Assembly: GCF_002243175.1 (NCBI RefSeq)
Contig: NZ_NDYF01000002.1
Coordinates: 1-64,000, forward strand
DNA: 64,000 nt
Direction of reading: 5' to 3'
Source: Finegoldia magna_J
GTDB lineage: Bacteria > Bacillota > Clostridia > Tissierellales > Peptoniphilaceae
This document shows, in pieces, positions 61,031 to 64,000 of the stretch (position 1 is its first letter; every line of letters starts with the position of its first letter). Made by a program: the position numbers and the translations under genes. The notes below the pieces were generated by a model. The model was not told where the DNA came from and did not search any database. It was given only the letters and a program-made list of their open reading frames with translations.

Positions 61031-61056
61031 CTAGCTAGAAATAGCTAGTTTTTTTA
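61031..61056 (+). terminator. Intrinsic terminator
   Basis: CTAGCTA (61031-61037) pairs with TAGCTAG (61042-61048), then T7. Confidence 0.8.
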
Positions 61057-61085
61057 TTGACAAATGATAAATCAAAATTTATTAT
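61057..61085 (+). promoter_or_regulatory. Promoter of the small membrane gene
   Basis: TTGACA (61057-61062) and TATTAT (61080-61085), 17-base spacer; the -35 begins right at the end of the preceding terminator's T tract. Confidence 0.7.
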
Positions 61086-61123
61086 ATAAGTGATAAGAAT
61101 ATTCACTATCAAAAAGGAGAAGA

Positions 61124-61369
61124 ATGAAAAGCAAATACTTATCTACAATAAGCAAATTAGTTTATTTGGTAACATTAATTTTACTGTTTATAATTAGTAA
61201 AAAAAATATTCAGATACAAAAATTTACATTGATTCTTATCATGGGAATTAATATTTTTAGTTTTGTAGCAGCTTTATTTTTATCGGAAATATCAAAAAAG
61301 TTAAAATTTGGATTAATTTTGGCTTTGGTAATTTTTTATATAGTTTTCGTGACTTTAAATATGATTTAA
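61124..61369 (+). CDS. Small membrane protein, unknown
   Basis: 81 residues, three membrane helices (~8-24, ~32-53, ~60-80). AAAGGAGAAGA precedes the ATG. It has its own consensus-like promoter and strong terminator. No family recognised. Confidence 0.55.
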   Translation: MKSKYLSTISKLVYLVTLILLFIISKKNIQIQKFTLILIMGINIFSFVAALFLSEISKKLKFGLILALVIFYIVFVTLNMI

Positions 61370-61403
61370 TAGAAAATTGAAATATTCTTATCGTAAGATA
61401 TCG

Positions 61404-61450
61404 AAGTTCTCATTAAATTTGTTGCAGTAGCAATTTAATGAGAACTTTTT
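61404..61450 (+). terminator. Intrinsic terminator
   Basis: AAGTTCTCATTAAAT (61404-61418) pairs exactly with ATTTAATGAGAACTT (61433-61447), then T run. Confidence 0.9.
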
Positions 61451-61484
61451 GTTTTAACTTTAAGGGAAAAAGAGTTTATATTAT

Positions 61485-61678
61485 AAGTAGCAAATGATGT
61501 AGACAAACCTTCATGCACGAATATCTAGACTACAAAATTTGTTGATTTCTAAATCTCAAAATCCTAAAATCGCAAGCACACTTCGTTCATGCGATGCGAT
61601 TTTTTGACGGATTTCTTCGATTTGAAATCAAATCAAATTTTTCCGTATGATATTCTTAGCATGAACGGTTTGCTACTT
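61485..61678 (+). repeat. Structured intergenic repeat, copy D
   Basis: Same orientation as copy A. Core: GACTACAAAATTTG (61528-61541), CCTAAAATCGCAAGC, hairpin to GCGATTTTTTGACGG, ATTTCTTCGATTTGAA, TTTTTCCGTATGAT. Copy-specific ends: AAGTAGCAAA and CTTCATGCACGAATATC on the left against GATATTCTTAGCATGAACGG and TTTGCTACTT on the right. The left end has 10-13 extra bases. It occupies the gap before purA; the remainder of 61679-61901 holds only promoter-like sequence. Confidence 0.75.
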
Positions 61679-61826
61679 TTTCTCTGAAAATTAATTTTAA
61701 TCACAGAAAACGGGAAGGATTTATAATAGAAAATTTCCACTTGGGGTATAATATTGTTGAAAATGTAGTTTCAAAATAACAAATTGGATAAATTACGGAT
61801 TTTACACTATTTTTAAATGGCGGAAT

Positions 61827-61836
61827 ATGGTATAAT
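61827..61836 (+). promoter_or_regulatory. Extended -10 promoter of purA
   Basis: ATGGTATAAT with TG-N before TATAAT (61831-61836), 65 bases before the start codon. No purine riboswitch fold was seen in the leader. Confidence 0.5.
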
Positions 61837-61901
61837 TAGTAGTTGTGATTTGTAGTTAACTTAACAGTTAAATGAATCTAATAATTTGAAAGGAAGTTGT
61901 T

Positions 61902-63158
61902 ATGAATAAATTAGCGATAATTGGTGCACAATGGGGAGACGAAGGTAAGGGAAAGGTTGTAAATTACTTTTCCAAATTTAATGATATTATTGTAAGATCT
62001 TCAGGTGGTGCCAACGCAGGACATACTATTTATTTTAAAGACAAAAAGTACGTACATCATTTACTACCATCAATAACTTTTGACACAGATTCTAAGGGAT
62101 TCTTGGCAAAAGGAATGGTAATCGAATTAGAACAAATGATTGAAGAGTTGAAGGTTTTGGAAGCTGATTTCCCAGGAATTTCCAAGAGATTTATGGTCGA
62201 TGTAGAAACATTTATCGTTCTACCTTACCACAAAGAAGAAGACGGATTGTTGGAATCTATGAGAAAAAATCCTATCGGAACTACAAAAAGAGGTATCGGA
62301 CCAGCTTATCAAGACAAAGCTGCTAGACAAAACGTTAGAATTATTGATTTGTTTGACGATGAATTGTTAAGAGAACGCGTTGAAGAAATAGTTTATTTGA
62401 AAAACAACATCTACGAAAGCAAAATGCACATCGATGTCGATGAAACAGTAAATTATTTGCTTGACAAGTTCGACCAATTATTAAAATTGGGCGTTACATT
62501 CACATCAGCATCTGAAATCGAAGAAGAAATCAAAAATAAAAAAGTTCTTTTCGAAGGTGCACAAGGAATCATGCTTGACTTAGATTCAGGAACATACCCA
62601 TACGTTACATCAAGCACAACAACTGCTTACAGCGCATCAGCAGCAGATGTTACATTGACTGATGATGACACAATCATGGGAGTTGTAAAAGCATACACAT
62701 CCAGAGTTGGAGAAGGAGAATTCCCAACAGAATTGTTCGATGAAGAAGCAGATAAGCTTAGAAAATTAGGCAATGAATTCGGAGCTACAACTGGAAGAAA
62801 CAGACGTGTAGGTTGGATTGACCTTGCACAATTACGTTATGCAATCAAAAAGAGCAAAATCAACTCAATTGTCATGACAAAAGCAGACGTATTAAACGGC
62901 TACGATAAAGTAAAAGTATGCGTTGGATATGAAATTGACGGCGTTGAACAAAAAATGCCATTCATTTCAAATGATTTCAAAAAAGCAAAACCAATCTACA
63001 AAGAATTTGACGGTTGGAATGATGTGTTTGAAGTAAACTTCTTGAAATACATGACATTCATCGAAAAAGAATTAGACACAGAAATCTCTTATGTTTCTTA
63101 TGGACCAAAAACTGAAGAAATTATGCAAAAAAGAGATTTTATTATGAATATAAAATAA
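61902..63158 (+). CDS. purA: Adenylosuccinate synthetase
   Basis: 418 residues. The GTP-binding P-loop IGAQWGDEGKGKVV (~6-19) contains catalytic Asp; SSGGANAGHTIYF, PIGTTKRGIGPAYQDKAAR, FEGAQGIMLDLDSGTYPYVT in parts and TTGRNRRVGWIDL complete the family pattern. It joins IMP and aspartate with GTP to form adenylosuccinate on the path to AMP. GAAAGGAAG precedes the ATG. Monocistronic. Confidence 0.96.
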   Translation: MNKLAIIGAQWGDEGKGKVVNYFSKFNDIIVRSSGGANAGHTIYFKDKKYVHHLLPSITFDTDSKGFLAKGMVIELEQMIEELKVLEADFPGISKRFMVDVETFIVLPYHKEEDGLLESMRKNPIGTTKRGIGPAYQDKAARQNVRIIDLFDDELLRERVEEIVYLKNNIYESKMHIDVDETVNYLLDKFDQLLKLGVTFTSASEIEEEIKNKKVLFEGAQGIMLDLDSGTYPYVTSSTTTAYSASAADVTLTDDDTIMGVVKAYTSRVGEGEFPTELFDEEADKLRKLGNEFGATTGRNRRVGWIDLAQLRYAIKKSKINSIVMTKADVLNGYDKVKVCVGYEIDGVEQKMPFISNDFKKAKPIYKEFDGWNDVFEVNFLKYMTFIEKELDTEISYVSYGPKTEEIMQKRDFIMNIK

Positions 63159-63171
63159 AATATTACAAATT

Positions 63172-63203
63172 ATTCCGTGGATTAGCTTCGCGGAATTTTT
63201 TTT
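63172..63203 (+). terminator. Terminator of purA
   Basis: ATTCCG (63172-63177) pairs with CGGAAT (63191-63196), then T8. The following stretch to 63380 is A-rich and I see no gene in it. Confidence 0.75.
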
Positions 63204-63383
63204 GCCCAAATTTAATTGGACTCAAAAAAACCAAAAAAATTTCCCGAAAAATGTTACAAAATTTCAAAAAAATTGTTTTATGAAATTGAAAAATATCAAA
63301 TAAAAACGAAATTTGCAAAATAAATGTTGGATTTTCAACGTTTTAAATCGAAAAAATAAAAATAAAAAAATTTAGGAAAAATG

Positions 63384-63443
63384 TTGAACATAGTTCAAAA
63401 AAGTGTTACAATATAAAACGTCAAAAGAAATGAACGGTGTTCA
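63384..63443 (+). promoter_or_regulatory. TetR promoter with two palindromic operators
   Basis: TTGAAC (63384-63389) and TACAAT (63407-63412), spacer 17, form the promoter. The palindrome TTGAAC-ATA-GTTCAA (63384-63398) includes its -35, and a second, TGAAC-GGT-GTTCA (63431-63443), lies just downstream of the start region. Both share TGAAC-N3-GTTCA, so they are likely the sites through which the regulator controls its own gene. Confidence 0.7.
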
Positions 63444-63464
63444 ATAGATGAAAGGAGGTTAGTT

Positions 63465-64000
63465 GTGTCGTATTTGGACGAAAAGAAAAAAGATAATAAA
63501 TTACAAATAATTCAGTCTGCAGTTAAGATGTTTGAGAAAAAAGGCGTTGATAAGACGACTATCAGAGATATTATGAGCAACACTGATTTGGGATTGGGAA
63601 CTTTTTATTCTTATTTTAAGGATAAGGAAGATTTGAAGGAACAAATCGTCCTGAAGAAGCTTACAGATTTGGTGGTGGAAACTGAGAAGAAGTGCACACA
63701 AGAAGATCATGTTGAAAGATTTATTAGTTTTTTGGATTATATTATTGATTATTATATTGCTAATCCTTTTGAGTTTGAACTTGTTGCGAGTAATTTGAAC
63801 TGGGCGTTGTATGCTAAGGTAGAAAATGATAAGAGATTTTTTGAAACAGACACTGCTCTGAAATATATTTTGAACAAGTATTCACAGTTGTTCTCAAAGG
63901 AATATTCTGATTCACAAAAATTATATATTCTTTCTTTGACGATTGAGACTGTGATTTCAACTTGTAAGCTTGCAATCAGAAAGGATTCCATTTTATCTAT
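63465..64000 (+). CDS. TetR-family regulator (partial, runs off the window)
   Basis: At least 178 residues from the GTG at 63465 (AAAGGAGG upstream). TetR HTH: LQIIQSAVKMFEKKGVDKTT, then IRDIMSNTDLGLGTFYSYFK and DKEDLKEQIVLKKL. The C-terminal domain continues to the window edge and is unfinished. Two matching palindromes overlap its promoter. Possible targets lie downstream, outside the window. Confidence 0.85.
   Translation, partial: MSYLDEKKKDNKLQIIQSAVKMFEKKGVDKTTIRDIMSNTDLGLGTFYSYFKDKEDLKEQIVLKKLTDLVVETEKKCTQEDHVERFISFLDYIIDYYIANPFEFELVASNLNWALYAKVENDKRFFETDTALKYILNKYSQLFSKEYSDSQKLYILSLTIETVISTCKLAIRKDSILS

Noticed and set aside
61700..61901. Purine riboswitch before purA
   Set aside because: I could not find the conserved core or three-way junction; only an extended -10 and an AT-rich leader are visible.

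Overview
The window is AT-rich, low-GC Gram-positive chromosome. Shine-Dalgarno sites are strong (GGAGG/GGGGG), TTG and GTG starts are common, and intrinsic terminators follow most operons. The gene content fits an anaerobic Firmicute of the Finegoldia/Peptoniphilaceae type: a YybS-GdpP-RplI-DnaB block, CWB2 surface protein, queuine salvage, a serS T-box, Pst and NitT/TauT transporters, M42 peptidase and MsrAB. The genus is an inference from content; no marker gene was compared.

Layout. 1-2.4 kb: end of tuf, a stand-alone ATP-cone-like protein, a small membrane protein and a CWB2 cell-wall protein. 3-10.6 kb: a replication/translation block (YybS-like membrane protein, gdpP, rplI, dnaB, GNAT, DnaD, DnaI-like loader, nnrE) joined by overlapping stops and starts. 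10.7-14.4 kb: three copies of a structured intergenic repeat, a preQ1-I-like leader with a queuosine-precursor ECF S-component and a QueL-like radical SAM enzyme, a lipoprotein and two tiny membrane proteins, then a serine T-box (UCU specifier, UGGC T-box) before serS. 15.7-29.5 kb: glycosyltransferase, dacA, tRNA-Arg(CCU), a TIGR03915/TIGR03916 pair, brnQ, an ABC transporter and assorted housekeeping genes.

29.6-38.0 kb: an 8.25-kb integrated element in the 3' end of tRNA-Ser(CGA), bounded by a 20-bp direct repeat. It carries a divergent integrase/repressor versus Cro/HTH control region, a P4-type primase-helicase, an iteron-rich candidate origin, three small ORFs, a capsid scaffold, a major capsid protein and a sigma-70-like factor. 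It has no portal, terminase, tail or lysis gene. It looks like a capsid-encoding phage satellite and is the most unusual feature of the window. Its integrase is out of frame at a 13-nt homopolymer, and a 22-bp repeat at both ends holds the stop codons of the first and last genes.

38-55.3 kb: EamA transporter, MsrAB, radical SAM/SPASM protein, TetR, AhpD-like protein, a pstSCAB operon with a two-component system, a lactococcin-972-type bacteriocin with its membrane protein and ABC ATPase, and ManNAcA sugar genes (glycosyltransferase, wecC, wecB). 55.4-59.3 kb: three tandem paralogous 49-57-residue basic peptides, followed by a decaying locus (SDR epimerase, gene remnants, an MFS transporter with an in-frame stop). 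59.3-64 kb: M42 peptidase, nucleoside deoxyribosyltransferase, small membrane protein, a fourth copy of the structured repeat, purA, and the start of an autoregulated TetR gene that runs off the window.
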